From NCBI GenBank assembly GCA_035325995.1, contig DAOKYU010000004.1, positions 124,001 through 188,000 of the forward strand: 64,000 bases of DNA, given 5' to 3'. The DNA is from Thermodesulfobacteriota bacterium. GTDB lineage: Bacteria > Desulfobacterota_D > UBA1144 > Nemesobacterales > UBA2774. The notes under the pieces are model-generated. The model was not told the DNA's origin and did not search any database. It was given only the letters and a program-made list of their open reading frames with translations. A program made the translations under genes and the position numbers. Shown piece by piece: positions 43,120-53,170 of the stretch. Position 1 is the first letter of the stretch, and each line of letters starts with the position of its first letter.

Positions 43120-45053
43120 GAACGACTACCCGCCTCCCTCCAGGTGCCGGGATCGAGCTCGCCGGCTATTTGTGCGAGGAATTCGTCTATCGTCGCCGAG
43201 GGCATGTTAGCTCCCCCGAGTTTCCGCGGGGCAACAGTGCGCGTCTCCATTTCGTTCCTGCCGACCACGAGCAAATACGGAATCTTTTCTAACTGCGCCT
43301 CCCTTACTTTCAAACCCAGCTTTTCATTCCTTATATCTGTTTCTACTCTGATGCCTTTCTCCTTTAATATCTGATAGAGCTCCTCGGCATACCCTGCCTG
43401 CTCGTCCCCTATGGTCGCTATCCTGACCTGTACCGGGCTGAGCCAGAGCGGGAATGCTCCGCCGTAATGCTCTATCAGCACTCCAAAAAAACGCTCCATC
43501 GAGCCGAATATGGCCCTGTGGATCATAATCGGCCTGTGCCGGGCGTTATCCTCCCCGACGTAGGCCATACCGAACCTTTCGGGAAGGTTAAAATCTACCT
43601 GAACTGTAGAGCACTGCCAAGCTCTGCCCAAAACATCTTTAATTTTAAGGTCTATTTTCGGTCCGTAAAAGGCCCCGCCCCCCTCGTCGACTTCATAGGG
43701 AAGCCCCCTGGCGTCGAGCGCATCGCGGAGGGCCTCGGTCGCCCTGTCCCATCCGTCCACTTCCCCGACAAACTTTTCGGGCCTCGTCGAAAGGTATATT
43801 TCGTAATCGTCAAAGCCGAAGGTCTTTAAGAATAGCATCGTGAGGTCGAGTACGCCTATGACCTCGCTCTCCATCTGGTCGGGCCTGCAGAATATGTGTG
43901 CGTCGTCCTGCGAGAACCCCCTGACCCTCAAAAGCCCGTGCAGCACTCCAGAGCGCTCGTAACGGTAGACGGTCCCGATCTCTGCCCATCTGAGTGGAAG
44001 GTCCCTGTAGCTCCTGACGCCGGTTTTATAAATCATTATATGGAAAGGGCAGTTCATCGGCTTTAACTGATACTCCGTGTTCTCCATTTCCATGCGGGGG
44101 TACATGTTTTCCCTGTAAAAGTCCACGTGGCCGCTCGTCTTCCAGAGGTCGATTTTCGCTATGTGCGGCGTGTAGAGAAGGTCGTATCCCGCCCTCTCGT
44201 GCTCCTTCCGCCAGAAGTCTTCGATGACTCGCCTCACCCGTGACCCCTTGGGGTGCCAGAGAACGAGTCCCGCGCCGGTCTCGTCCTGTATCGAAAAAAG
44301 GTCGAGCTCCTTTCCGAGCTTTCGGTGGTCGCGCTTTTTCGCCTCTTCGAGCTTGTCGAGGTAGGCCTTGAGCTCCTTTCTGTCCCAGAACGCAGTGCCG
44401 TATATGCGCTGGAGCATCTGGTTCTTCTCGTTCCCTCTCCAGTAGGCCCCGGCGGAAGTGAGGAGCTTAAACGCCTTCACGTCCCCTGTAGACGGGGCGT
44501 GAGGACCCCGGCAGAGGTCGTGCCAGGTCTCCTGATCGTATATCGTTATCTGGTCCGCCTCGGGGAGGTCGTTTATTATTTCGACTTTATAGTTTTCGCC
44601 CTCGTCGGTGAAGATCTTTATCGCCTCTTCCCTCGAAACCTTTTTCCTTACGAGAGGCTTCTTCCGGCCCACTATCTCCTTCATCTTCTCTTCGATCTTT
44701 TCGAGGTCCTCGGGTGTAAAGCCGCGCGGGAAGTCGAAGTCGTAGTAAAAGCCGTTCTCGATGACGGGGCCTATGGTGACCTTCGCTTCGGGGAAAAGGG
44801 ACTGCACGGCTTCGGCCATAACGTGGGCTGCAGTGTGCCTTATGAGTGCGAGGCCGTCCTCGGAGCCCTGCTTAACAGGCTCGAGCGCGGCGTCGGAATC
44901 GACTTCATACCAGAAGTCTGCCAGCTTCCCGTTCACCTTTGCGCCGATGGCGGCTTTCGCTATGCCGGTCGAGTTTATTATCTCCCCCACGGTAGCGCCC
45001 TTTGGAAAGGCCTTTTCCGACCCGTCGGGGAGGGTTATTCGAACTTCTTCCAT
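43116..45053 (-). CDS. thrS: threonyl-tRNA synthetase
   Basis: Class II synthetase, 645 residues. The N-terminal TGS domain (about 1-60) is followed by the editing/SAD domain with RHTAAHVMAEAVQSLFPEA, then the catalytic core with LKPMNCPFHIMIYKT and GFSQDDAHIF, and a C-terminal anticodon-binding domain. ATG 45053 lies 16 bases after the tRNA-Val and has GGAG. Co-transcription of a tRNA with this synthetase is visible. It overlaps infC by GTGA. Confidence 0.98.
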   Translation of the reverse strand: MEEVRITLPDGSEKAFPKGATVGEIINSTGIAKAAIGAKVNGKLADFWYEVDSDAALEPVKQGSEDGLALIRHTAAHVMAEAVQSLFPEAKVTIGPVIENGFYYDFDFPRGFTPEDLEKIEEKMKEIVGRKKPLVRKKVSREEAIKIFTDEGENYKVEIINDLPEADQITIYDQETWHDLCRGPHAPSTGDVKAFKLLTSAGAYWRGNEKNQMLQRIYGTAFWDRKELKAYLDKLEEAKKRDHRKLGKELDLFSIQDETGAGLVLWHPKGSRVRRVIEDFWRKEHERAGYDLLYTPHIAKIDLWKTSGHVDFYRENMYPRMEMENTEYQLKPMNCPFHIMIYKTGVRSYRDLPLRWAEIGTVYRYERSGVLHGLLRVRGFSQDDAHIFCRPDQMESEVIGVLDLTMLFLKTFGFDDYEIYLSTRPEKFVGEVDGWDRATEALRDALDARGLPYEVDEGGGAFYGPKIDLKIKDVLGRAWQCSTVQVDFNLPERFGMAYVGEDNARHRPIMIHRAIFGSMERFFGVLIEHYGGAFPLWLSPVQVRIATIGDEQAGYAEELYQILKEKGIRVETDIRNEKLGLKVREAQLEKIPYLLVVGRNEMETRTVAPRKLGGANMPSATIDEFLAQIAGELDPGTWREAGSRS

Positions 45054-45069
45054 AATCTCCAGTAGTGTG

Positions 45070-45144
45070 TGGTGAGCACGGCAGGATTTGAACCTGCGAC
45101 CTCTTGCGTGTCAAGCAAGCGCTCTCCCCCTGAGCTACGCGCTC
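45070..45144 (-). tRNA. tRNA-Val(GAC)
   Basis: A 75-nt cloverleaf ending in encoded CCA. The acceptor GAGCGCG pairs with CGTGCTC (one G-U), D arm GCTC/GAGC, anticodon stem CTTGC/GCAAG with loop TTGACAC (anticodon GAC, valine) and T arm GCAGG/CCTGC. It is the first element of the thrS transcript. Confidence 0.95.
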
Positions 45145-45164
45145 CTGATTTCAAGAAGAGTGTT

Positions 45165-45193
45165 ATTTTCTTATATAATACCACACCTGTCAA
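45165..45193 (-). promoter_or_regulatory. promoter for tRNA-Val and the thrS operon
   Basis: Minus-strand TTGACA (45193-45188), 17 bases, GAAAAT (45170-45165). The start would be near 45158, 14 bases before the tRNA 5' end. Confidence 0.5.
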
Positions 45194-45257
45194 GCGCGTC
45201 CCGTCCGAGAATTTTTGCCTTGGCACCCAAATCTTGGTAACCTTAGGCCCTATGCGT

Positions 45258-45332
45258 TGGGGCGTCGTCTAATTGGCAGGACTCAGGCCTTTGGAGCCTG
45301 CTGTGGTGGTTCGAGTCCACCCGCCCCAGCCA
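45258..45332 (+). tRNA. tRNA-Gln(TTG)
   Basis: A 75-nt cloverleaf: acceptor TGGGGCG/CGCCCCA, anticodon stem CAGGC/GCCTG with loop CTTTGGA (anticodon TTG, glutamine), T arm GGTGG/CCACC, encoded CCA. It ends 45 bases before the uvrD start codon and points the same way, so the two may share a transcript. Confidence 0.95.
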
Positions 45333-45377
45333 TTAAATCGAAGGCTTTTTCACCCCGCACGACTCTTACGAGCACAC

Positions 45378-47558
45378 ATGACTACAGCGAAAAAAGATAC
45401 CCTTAATCCGTCCCAGCACGCCGCGGTTACGCACCCCGGGGGGCCGCTCCTGGTCCTCGCCGGCGCCGGCTCGGGCAAGACGAAGATAATAACGGAACGA
45501 ATCTCGCACCTCGTCACTAAAGAGGGCGTAAGCCCGCACCGCATACTCGCCGTAACGTTCACTAACAAGGCCGCGAACGAGATGCGGGAGCGCGTTTCGC
45601 ACCTTATACCCGACCGTGCGAGGAGCCTCTGGATAGGGACGTTCCATTCGACGGCTCTCAGGATACTGAAGCGCGACATCGACAAGCTCCCCGGCTTTGA
45701 CCGTAACTTCGCCATATACGACGACGCCGACCAGGTACGCCTCATCAAGGAATGCATGGCGCGGCTCAACATCGGCGAGAGGGGGCTCGAGCCCAGGTTC
45801 GTGAGGACGCGCATAGACCGCGCCAAGAACAGGGGCGGCAAACCCGGCGACACCGGCAACGACGAGCTCGACGAGCACCTGTCGAACATATACGAGCTCT
45901 ATGAAAAGGAGATGCGTAAGCTGAACGCGCTCGACTTCGGCGACCTGCTGCACGTTACGGTCAGGCTCTTCGAGGAAAGGCCCGAGGTGCTGGAGGCTTA
46001 CCAGGAGCAGTTCCGCCACATACTGGTGGACGAGTACCAGGACACGAACCACATCCAGTACAGGATAGTCCGGATGCTGTCCGGAAAGCACCAAAACATA
46101 TTCGTCGTCGGGGACGACAACCAGTCGATCTACGGATGGAGAGGGGCCGACATCTCGAACATTCTCAACTTCGAGAAGGATTTCCCGAGCTCGAGCATAA
46201 TCAAGCTCGAAAAGAACTACAGGTCCACGAAGAACATCCTTAACGCCGCGAACGGGCTCATAACGAAGAACAGGAACAGGCACGAGAAGAACCTCTGGAC
46301 GGATAACCCCGAGGGCGAGAAGCTCTCGTATTACGAGGCCGTGGACGAGAGGGAAGAGGCGAGGTACGTAGTCTCCGGGATAGAGTCCGAGGCCTCCGGC
46401 GGCAGATCCTACAGGGACATTGCTGTATTTTACAGGACCAACAACCAGTCGAGGGTGATCGAGGAAGAGCTTCTCCGGAGGGACGTCCCCTACACTATAG
46501 TAGGCGCCACGGGATTTTACCAGAGGGCCGAGATAAGGGACCTCACGGCGTTTCTACGAGTGATAGCGAACCCGAACGACGACCTCAGCCTCCGGAGGAT
46601 TATCAACGTCCCGCCGCGCGGCATAGGGAAGAGCACTATAGACGAAGTGATCCGGCTCGCCGCCAATGAGGACATCCCTTTCGTCGAGGCTATAAGGAAA
46701 TCGATCGCGGAGAATTTATTCCCTCAGAGGACCGTACTAGCCCTCAAGAAATTTCTTTCGGTGCTCGATGGCCTGATAGAATTCGAAAAAGACCACGGCA
46801 TCGGCGAGACGATAGACAGGATACTCGAAAAGACGGGATACCTGGAGCTTTTAGAGAAAGAGCCCGAGAGGCGCGAAAACGTCGGCGAAATTTTCAACAT
46901 CGCCGCCGAATTCGAAAGGGAAGAGGAAGGGGCCGGGGTCAGGGAATTTCTCGACAGGATCACGCTATCGAGCGACATCGACAGCTACAGTGGCAAGGAA
47001 GAGCGCGTTGCGCTCATGACTCTCCACAGCGCGAAGGGGCTCGAATTCCCCGTCGTCTTTATTATAGGAATGGAAGAAAAGCTCATCCCGCATTACAACT
47101 CTATAAAGGACGACGGCGACGTCGAGGAAGAGAGGCGGCTTTTTTACGTCGGAATCACCCGCGCGAGGGAAAAGCTTTACCTCACCGGCGCGCGGAGCAG
47201 GAGGTTCTTCGGCAAGGAAGAGCGTCCGACCCCTTCGAGGTTCGTATCCGAGCTCCCCGAGGAGCTGATCGAAGTGAAGAATTATTACGGCGGACTGCTC
47301 AGGGAAAGCGCCCGCAGCTTCGCCCCGAGGAGTAAAGCGGCCAAGAGGCGTACCGTGAGCGCTTCGAGTGCGGCGGCACCCCCGCCGCCGAAACCGGGGA
47401 ACCCGCGTTATAAACCGGGGCAGAAGATACATCACTCGTCTTTCGGGCCGGGGACGATTACGAAGGTCGAGGGCGAAGGGGACACCGCGAAGGTCACGGT
47501 TTCTTTCCTCGCTCACGGGGTAAAGAAGATTATCGCCGCTTACCTCGAAGGTAAGTAA
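45378..47558 (+). CDS. uvrD: UvrD/PcrA-type DNA helicase
   Basis: Superfamily 1A 3'-5' helicase, 726 residues. The N-terminal LNPSQHAAV Q-motif and Walker A LAGAGSGKTK, DEYQDTNHIQYRI (Walker B), GDDNQSIYGWRGAD and the late TLHSAKGLEF and VGITRARE blocks are all in place. The C-terminal end has the PcrA/UvrD small domain (HHSSFGPGTITKVEG). Roles are nucleotide-excision repair and clearing DNA-bound proteins. ATG 45378 has no clear ribosome site; reading further upstream enters the tRNA. Confidence 0.96.
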   Translation: MTTAKKDTLNPSQHAAVTHPGGPLLVLAGAGSGKTKIITERISHLVTKEGVSPHRILAVTFTNKAANEMRERVSHLIPDRARSLWIGTFHSTALRILKRDIDKLPGFDRNFAIYDDADQVRLIKECMARLNIGERGLEPRFVRTRIDRAKNRGGKPGDTGNDELDEHLSNIYELYEKEMRKLNALDFGDLLHVTVRLFEERPEVLEAYQEQFRHILVDEYQDTNHIQYRIVRMLSGKHQNIFVVGDDNQSIYGWRGADISNILNFEKDFPSSSIIKLEKNYRSTKNILNAANGLITKNRNRHEKNLWTDNPEGEKLSYYEAVDEREEARYVVSGIESEASGGRSYRDIAVFYRTNNQSRVIEEELLRRDVPYTIVGATGFYQRAEIRDLTAFLRVIANPNDDLSLRRIINVPPRGIGKSTIDEVIRLAANEDIPFVEAIRKSIAENLFPQRTVLALKKFLSVLDGLIEFEKDHGIGETIDRILEKTGYLELLEKEPERRENVGEIFNIAAEFEREEEGAGVREFLDRITLSSDIDSYSGKEERVALMTLHSAKGLEFPVVFIIGMEEKLIPHYNSIKDDGDVEEERRLFYVGITRAREKLYLTGARSRRFFGKEERPTPSRFVSELPEELIEVKNYYGGLLRESARSFAPRSKAAKRRTVSASSAAAPPPPKPGNPRYKPGQKIHHSSFGPGTITKVEGEGDTAKVTVSFLAHGVKKIIAAYLEGK

Positions 47559-47588
47559 CGGGGGCCCTACCCGTCCCGAGGCCGTATC

Positions 47589-49058
47589 CTACGACGAGCA
47601 GCTTATGACGAGCCCGCGCTCGGAGGGCGGGGCCGGTTTCGAATACTCGCCCCAACCCGGCTGCTCCGAAAAGGGATTTTTGAGAAGGACCCGGAGCCTT
47701 TCTATCTCGGAGTAATCGCCCTCGTCCTCGGCCTTTCTTATCGCCCTTTCGGCGAGATAATTTCTTAGAATATATTTCGGATTAACGGAGTCCATCGCTT
47801 TCTTCCGCTCCCTATCGACACTCCCTTCGGATACAAGCCTTACCCTGTATGCTGCGGCCCATTCCCTGAACGCCGAACTTTCGCCGAGCATCCGCGCGAG
47901 GTGTTCGTTTCTTGCACCGTCCTCGGCCGAAAAATCGCCCAGCCCCCTCATGAAATTCGTATAGTCGGTTTTAGTTTCTTCCAGTATAGAGAGAAGGCCC
48001 TTTATCAGCGCCGGATCCCTGGGGTCGTCCGAGAGAAGTCCCAGCTTCTGCTTCATGATTTCGAGATAGTATTTCCCGTAGAGCCCGCGGAAATTGAACA
48101 CTATCTCCTGCGATATCTCGCGGGGAACGACGCTCCCGAGGGCTTCCGCCAGTTTCTGGAAATTCCAGAGCGCTATCGACGGCTGGTTGCCGAACGAATA
48201 TCTTCCGAAGTGGTCAGAGTGGTTCGGAATATATTCCGGGCTGTACTCTTCGAAGAATCCGAACGGGCCGTAATCGAGCGTGAGCCCTATAATCGACATG
48301 TTGTCCGTATTCATGACGCCGTGCGTGAACCCGCATGCCTGCCACAGTGCGATCAGCTTCGCGGTCCTGTCCACGACCCCGGACAAGAACGAGGCGTACC
48401 TGTCGTCCTCCCCTGCGAGGTGAGGAAAGAAGCCCTCTATCACGTAATCCGCCAGGAGCTTCACGTAGTCCCCGCGTCCCGTGTAGTGGAACCCCTCGAA
48501 GGAGCCGAACCGGACGTGCGTCTCCGCCATCCTGAGCAGCATCGCCCCCCTCTCGGTCGTCTCGCGCTCGACCTTCTCGTCGCTGCCGACTATCGAAAGC
48601 GCCCGCGTCGTAGGAATGCCGAGGCCGTGCATCGCCTCCCCGCCGAGGTACTCCCGTATGACGGACCTGAGCACGGCCCTTCCGTCGAATACGCGGGCGT
48701 AAGCCGTCCTCCCGGCCCCCTTAAGATGGAGGTCCCATTTGCCGCCGCGCGAATTCCTGACCTCGCCCAGGAGTATCGCCCTCCCGTCGCCTATGTCTGG
48801 GTTATAGACGCCGAACTGGTGCCCGGTGTAGTACATCGCGAGAGGCTCCGAGCCCGGTATAGCCCTCGCTCCCGAGAGGTAAAGAGGCAAGTCCGGGTTA
48901 TTCACTTCTTCGGGGTCGAGGTCTATGAGCGCGGCCGCGTCGGGGTTAAAAGAAACCAGGCGGGGATTCTCGAGCGGCGTCGGGCGGACGTCGTCGTAAA
49001 AATCCCCGGGGAGCCTCCTGTAAGTGTTGTCGAAATCGAGCCCCGTTATCCTTTTCAT
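47589..49058 (-). CDS. selO: SelO/YdiU-family protein adenylyltransferase
   Basis: SelO pseudokinase, 489 residues from ATG 49058. It AMPylates other proteins, using ATP flipped in the active site. Family segments visible are HQFGVYNPDIGDGRAILLGE, LKGAGRTAYARVFDGRAV and the metal-binding HGVMNTDN (GFTHGVMNTDNMSI). The C-terminus ends Val-Ile-Ser-Cys-Ser-Ser; the Cys replaces the selenocysteine of animal SelO and the codon is TGC. Relatives protect against oxidative stress. It converges with uvrD. Confidence 0.93.
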   Translation of the reverse strand: MKRITGLDFDNTYRRLPGDFYDDVRPTPLENPRLVSFNPDAAALIDLDPEEVNNPDLPLYLSGARAIPGSEPLAMYYTGHQFGVYNPDIGDGRAILLGEVRNSRGGKWDLHLKGAGRTAYARVFDGRAVLRSVIREYLGGEAMHGLGIPTTRALSIVGSDEKVERETTERGAMLLRMAETHVRFGSFEGFHYTGRGDYVKLLADYVIEGFFPHLAGEDDRYASFLSGVVDRTAKLIALWQACGFTHGVMNTDNMSIIGLTLDYGPFGFFEEYSPEYIPNHSDHFGRYSFGNQPSIALWNFQKLAEALGSVVPREISQEIVFNFRGLYGKYYLEIMKQKLGLLSDDPRDPALIKGLLSILEETKTDYTNFMRGLGDFSAEDGARNEHLARMLGESSAFREWAAAYRVRLVSEGSVDRERKKAMDSVNPKYILRNYLAERAIRKAEDEGDYSEIERLRVLLKNPFSEQPGWGEYSKPAPPSERGLVISCSS

Positions 49059-49173
49059 ACGTGGGTCACCCGCCGCATATTTGACGCGCCGCTCACGCGG
49101 CGCGGCCAACCGTTAGGAAAGAAGGCAATATCCTTGTATATTTAACCCAAACCGCGAATACCGCTCAAGGCAG

Positions 49174-49464
49174 ATGAAACACAGGAAGAACAAAATCAAG
49201 CGTCAACACAGCATAATCAAGGGGCTTAGAAGATTCCTCGAAGACAGGCTCTCGACGCAGGATTTTGTCGAATCGATAATCCCCGGCGAGATAAAAGTCG
49301 CCAGGAAAACGGGGGAGAACCTCGAAGTCAGGTACAGGTACAGCACCGTGAGCGGCGCAAAGCTCATAGCCAGGAGCGGCACTTCCGTACAGGAAGTCTT
49401 CGTCGTAACCAGCGACCCCGATAAGCTGAAAGAAATTATAGACTCCGCACTCGCGGAAGATTAG
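49174..49464 (+). CDS. DUF2103-family small protein
   Basis: A basic protein of 96 residues. QHSIIKGLRRFLE near the N-terminus and AKLIARSGTSVQEVFVVTS in the second half match what I remember of DUF2103 proteins (cyanobacterial and archaeal members). These are annotated as predicted metal-binding, but no clear metal ligands other than a few His/Asp are seen here. It starts at ATG 49174, divergent from selO, and its stop overlaps the dnaE stop by four bases (convergent). Confidence 0.7.
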   Translation: MKHRKNKIKRQHSIIKGLRRFLEDRLSTQDFVESIIPGEIKVARKTGENLEVRYRYSTVSGAKLIARSGTSVQEVFVVTSDPDKLKEIIDSALAED

Positions 49465-52400
49465 GAAAGCCTGAGCGAGTTCTTGCCCAGGAGCGACTCG
49501 ACTTCGTATATAAAATTATCCTCGATGTCCACCCTGTTGTCCTCGACCTCTATGACAGCCTCTCCGTGATCGGTTTCGAGGTGAACGTGCACCAGCGCCT
49601 GCCCCGGGTAGGAGTTGAGTATCTCCTTCAGGCGGACCAGGTTTTCCTCCCTCAGCGATCCGTTACCGAGGCTTATGTGAACCGTAGAGCCGCTCCGCAT
49701 GCCCTTTATCGGCATGATTTCGACGGCGCGCATCTTCACCCTGTCCTCTCCGGGCTCGAGCACGCCTTTTATGATCACTGGCTCTATCTTATCTTCGAGC
49801 AGGTGGAGCGACTTCCTCAAAAGGTCGTTGAATATTACAATCTCGATGGACCCGTTAAGGTCCTCGATCGTGAGGTTCCCGAATATCCCCGTGCCGCTCT
49901 TCGTGTGCTTTACGGTAAGGGTACGCACGACGCCCGCCACCGTGACTTCCTGCTTCTCCTTTATTTCGAGGAGCGACTCTGTGTCGATAATCGACGCCTT
50001 TCCGAGCTCGGAGAGATACTTCGTAAGAGGATGGCTGGTGACGTAAAACCCCAGCATGTCCATCTCGTTCTTAAGGAGCTCCTTCTCGCCCCATTCTTCC
50101 AACTCGGCGAGCTTAGGGAGCGCGATCGCGTCGCTAAGAGAAAAAAGGCTGTGCTGCCCGTCTACCGAGCTCTTCTGCCTTATCGACGTGTAGCTGAGGA
50201 GCGTATCCAGGGACTCCATCAGGCTCGCCCTGTTTACGCCGAGCGAGTCGAACGCGCCGCTCTTTATGAGGCTTTCGAAGGTTCTTCTATTCAGCCTCCG
50301 CGCCTCGACGTTCTCACAGAATTCGAAGATGGAAGAGAACTTCCCCTTCTCCCGCCGGGCGTTGATTATAGCTTCAACCGTCCCTTCGCCGACGTTCTTT
50401 ATCGCGGCGAGCCCGAAGCGTATGCTGCCGTTAGACGCCGTAAAGCCGTCGAGGCTCACGTTCACGTCCGGCGCGAGCACGGGAATTCCCATCTGCTTAC
50501 ATTCGGTGATGCTGGATATGACCTTATCGGTGTTGCCCGATTCGACCGACATAAGCGCGGCCATGAACTCGGCCGGGTAATGAGTCTTTAGGTATGCGGT
50601 CTGATACGTTATGAGTGCGTAGGCGGTGCTGTGGCTCTTGTTGAAGGAGTACTCGGCGAACTTCTCCATCGCGTCGAATATCTCCTCTGCCTTTTTGTCC
50701 TTTATGCCCTTTTCCTTCGCGCCGGTGAGGAACCTTTCCCTCTGGGCCTTCATCTCCTCGGGCTTCTTCTTGCCCATGGCGCGCCGGAGAAGGTCGGCTT
50801 CACCGAGGCTGTAGCTCGCAACGACGCTCGCCGTCTTCATTATCTGCTCCTGGTAGACGAAGAGTCCGTAGGTGTCTTTGAGAACCTCCTGGAGCTCGGG
50901 CAGCGGATACTGAACCTTCTTCCCGTGCTTCCGGCTGATGTATTCATCGACCATCCCGCTGTCGAGAGGGCCCGGCCTGTAAAGGGCGAGGACAGCGATG
51001 ATGTCCTCGAAGTCCGTCGGCTGGAGCTTCGCCAGGAGCTCTTTCATGCCCGACGATTCGATCTGGAATATACCGCGGGTCTTGCCGCTCGCGAGGAGGC
51101 TGTAAACGGCCTGATCGTCGAGCGGGATTTTATTTATGTCGAGGATGCCGTCGCCGCCGTAGTTTTCCTTTATGAGCTTAAGCGCCTTGTCTATTACGGT
51201 CAGCGTCTTGAGGCCGAGGAAGTCGAACTTCACGAAGCCGAGCTCTTCGACCGTGGTCATGTCGAACTGGGTCACGATTTCGTTGTTGGCGCCTTTGTAT
51301 AGAGGTATGTGGTCGGCGAGCGGCTCGTTGGCTATCACTATTCCCGCGGCGTGCGTCGAGGAATGACGCACCATGTTTTCGAGGGGCCTCGCGAGCTCGA
51401 TAAGCTCCTGCAGCTGGGGCGAGCCTTCGATAAGCTTCCTCATCTCGGGGACGCTTTCGAGCGCCTTGTCGATGCTGAACACCTTGCCCCTGAAGCTCGG
51501 TATGAGCTTCGTCACCTTATCCACGTCCGCATAGGGGATGCCTAGCACCCTGCCAACGTCCTTGACGACGGCCTTGGCCGACATGGTCCCGAACGTCCCA
51601 ATCTGGGCGACCTTGTCCTCGCCGTATTTCCGCGTGACGTACCGTATGACCTCGTCCCGTCCCTCGGCGCAGAAGTCTATGTCTATGTCGGGCATGCTGA
51701 CGCGCTCGGGGTTAAGGAACCTTTCGAAGATGAGGTTGTAAGGAATCGGGTCGACGCCGGTAATGCCCAGTATGTATGCGACGAGGCTCCCGGCGGCGCT
51801 TCCGCGCCCCGGCCCTACGGGGATTCCGTTCGACTTCGCGTAGTTTATAAAGTCGGCGACTACCAGGAAGTATCCCGAAAAACCCATCTTCTGGATTATT
51901 TCGATCTCGGTTTCGAGCCTTTCCGTGTACTCGCCCGATTTTTCTTCGGGTATTTCGCCGCTCTTTACACGCTCCGCGAGCCTTTGCCTCGCGAGCTCCG
52001 CCATGTGCTCGTCGAGAGACTTCCCGCCCTCGACCTCGAATTCGGGGAGCTTGTACCCGTCGCGCTCGAATTCAAAATTGCACCTCTTCGCGATCTCTCC
52101 CGTCATCCGTATGGCGTCTTCGAACCCTTCGAGGTCGCGCAGCATCTCGCCCTCGGACTTTAGGTAATACTGGTCCCCCTGGAACTTGAACCTGTTCTCG
52201 TCCTGGAGCGAAGAGCCCGTCTGTATGCAAAGGAGCGCGTCGTGCGGACGCGAATCGCTCTGCCGGAGGAAATGGCAGTCGTTCGTCGCGACGACGGGGA
52301 TATTCAGCTTCTCGCCGATCTCCTTCACCTTCTTGTTAACCCTCTTCTGCTCGGGGAGCCCGGTTGCCTGCACCTCCAGGTAATACCTGTCGCCGAACAT

Positions 52401-52907
52401 CTCCCTGTACATAGAGGCGACGCCCAGCGCTGCGTTCATGTCCTTACTGAAAATAGCCTTCGACAGCTCGCTGTTGAGGCAGCCGCTCAAGACTATTAGC
52501 CCTTCCCTGTGCCGGTCGAGGAGCTCGTGGTCGATTCGGGGCCGCCTGTAGAATCCGTCGAAGTATGCCTTGGTGACGAGCTGCGAGAGGTTCCTGTACC
52601 CCTCGCGGTTCATCGACAGGACCGTAAGGTGATGCGTCTTCCCGTCGGATGGGTTGTCGCGGTTCAGCTTCGGGGTTATGTAAAGCTCGCAGCCGATAAT
52701 AGGCTTTATGCCCGCGCCCACGGCGGACTTGTAGAAGTCGTACGCGCCGAAAAGATTCCCGTGATCCGTTAGCGCCACGGCTTCCATCCCGAATTCCTTC
52801 GCCTGGGGAAAAAGGTCATCGAACTTTATAGCCCCGTCGAGGAGCGAATACTGCGAGTGGAGGTGGAGATGGACAAAACCGCCGGACATTCCTTCTATTA
52901 TATCCAT
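49461..52907 (-). CDS. dnaE: DNA polymerase III alpha subunit
   Basis: Replicative polymerase, 1148 residues. The N-terminal PHP domain (VHLHLHSQYSLLDGA), catalytic PDIDIDF within SMPDIDIDFCAEGRD, and the GRGSAAGSLVAYILGITGVDP region are clear. The C-terminal OB fold is recognisable as VTVAGVVRTLTVKHTKSG. The ATG at 52907 has AAGG; an ATG at 52889 has AGAAGGA adjacent but too close. The gene is divergent from ftsY and shares its stop region with the DUF2103 gene. Confidence 0.97.
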   Translation of the reverse strand: MDIIEGMSGGFVHLHLHSQYSLLDGAIKFDDLFPQAKEFGMEAVALTDHGNLFGAYDFYKSAVGAGIKPIIGCELYITPKLNRDNPSDGKTHHLTVLSMNREGYRNLSQLVTKAYFDGFYRRPRIDHELLDRHREGLIVLSGCLNSELSKAIFSKDMNAALGVASMYREMFGDRYYLEVQATGLPEQKRVNKKVKEIGEKLNIPVVATNDCHFLRQSDSRPHDALLCIQTGSSLQDENRFKFQGDQYYLKSEGEMLRDLEGFEDAIRMTGEIAKRCNFEFERDGYKLPEFEVEGGKSLDEHMAELARQRLAERVKSGEIPEEKSGEYTERLETEIEIIQKMGFSGYFLVVADFINYAKSNGIPVGPGRGSAAGSLVAYILGITGVDPIPYNLIFERFLNPERVSMPDIDIDFCAEGRDEVIRYVTRKYGEDKVAQIGTFGTMSAKAVVKDVGRVLGIPYADVDKVTKLIPSFRGKVFSIDKALESVPEMRKLIEGSPQLQELIELARPLENMVRHSSTHAAGIVIANEPLADHIPLYKGANNEIVTQFDMTTVEELGFVKFDFLGLKTLTVIDKALKLIKENYGGDGILDINKIPLDDQAVYSLLASGKTRGIFQIESSGMKELLAKLQPTDFEDIIAVLALYRPGPLDSGMVDEYISRKHGKKVQYPLPELQEVLKDTYGLFVYQEQIMKTASVVASYSLGEADLLRRAMGKKKPEEMKAQRERFLTGAKEKGIKDKKAEEIFDAMEKFAEYSFNKSHSTAYALITYQTAYLKTHYPAEFMAALMSVESGNTDKVISSITECKQMGIPVLAPDVNVSLDGFTASNGSIRFGLAAIKNVGEGTVEAIINARREKGKFSSIFEFCENVEARRLNRRTFESLIKSGAFDSLGVNRASLMESLDTLLSYTSIRQKSSVDGQHSLFSLSDAIALPKLAELEEWGEKELLKNEMDMLGFYVTSHPLTKYLSELGKASIIDTESLLEIKEKQEVTVAGVVRTLTVKHTKSGTGIFGNLTIEDLNGSIEIVIFNDLLRKSLHLLEDKIEPVIIKGVLEPGEDRVKMRAVEIMPIKGMRSGSTVHISLGNGSLREENLVRLKEILNSYPGQALVHVHLETDHGEAVIEVEDNRVDIEDNFIYEVESLLGKNSLRLS

Positions 52908-53022
52908 GACGCCTTCGGCTGTTCAAGTATCGAAAAAACATCCTTGCTTTCCCGCGGGTTATGCCGCGCCAAAAACGTCCGTGCTGGTAATATCCGGGAC
53001 AGTGGACAGTCGATATTGAAAA

Positions 53023-53068
53023 CCCGCCCCTTAAAAGTATATTAACCTTTCCGGATGACGGGGGCGGG
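53023..53068. repeat. inverted repeat between dnaE and ftsY
   Basis: CCCGCCCC (53023-53030) and GGGGCGGG (53061-53068), perfect eight-base arms around a 30-base A/T-richer loop. Upstream, GGACAGT occurs twice in tandem. Function unassigned; the 263-base interval should also hold both promoters. Confidence 0.35.
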
Positions 53069-53170
53069 GAAATACATACTTCGCTTATGTTATCCTAAAA
53101 CCGGCGCGGCACAGACAGCGCGGGAGAGAGCAGGATCTAAAGGCGGTTTTTAAGGAGGCTTTACATTATT

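Noticed and set aside
47589..49058. Selenocysteine in SelO
   Set aside because: The penultimate region reads Ser-Cys-Ser-Ser with a TGC codon and a TAG stop; no in-frame TGA or SECIS-like need.
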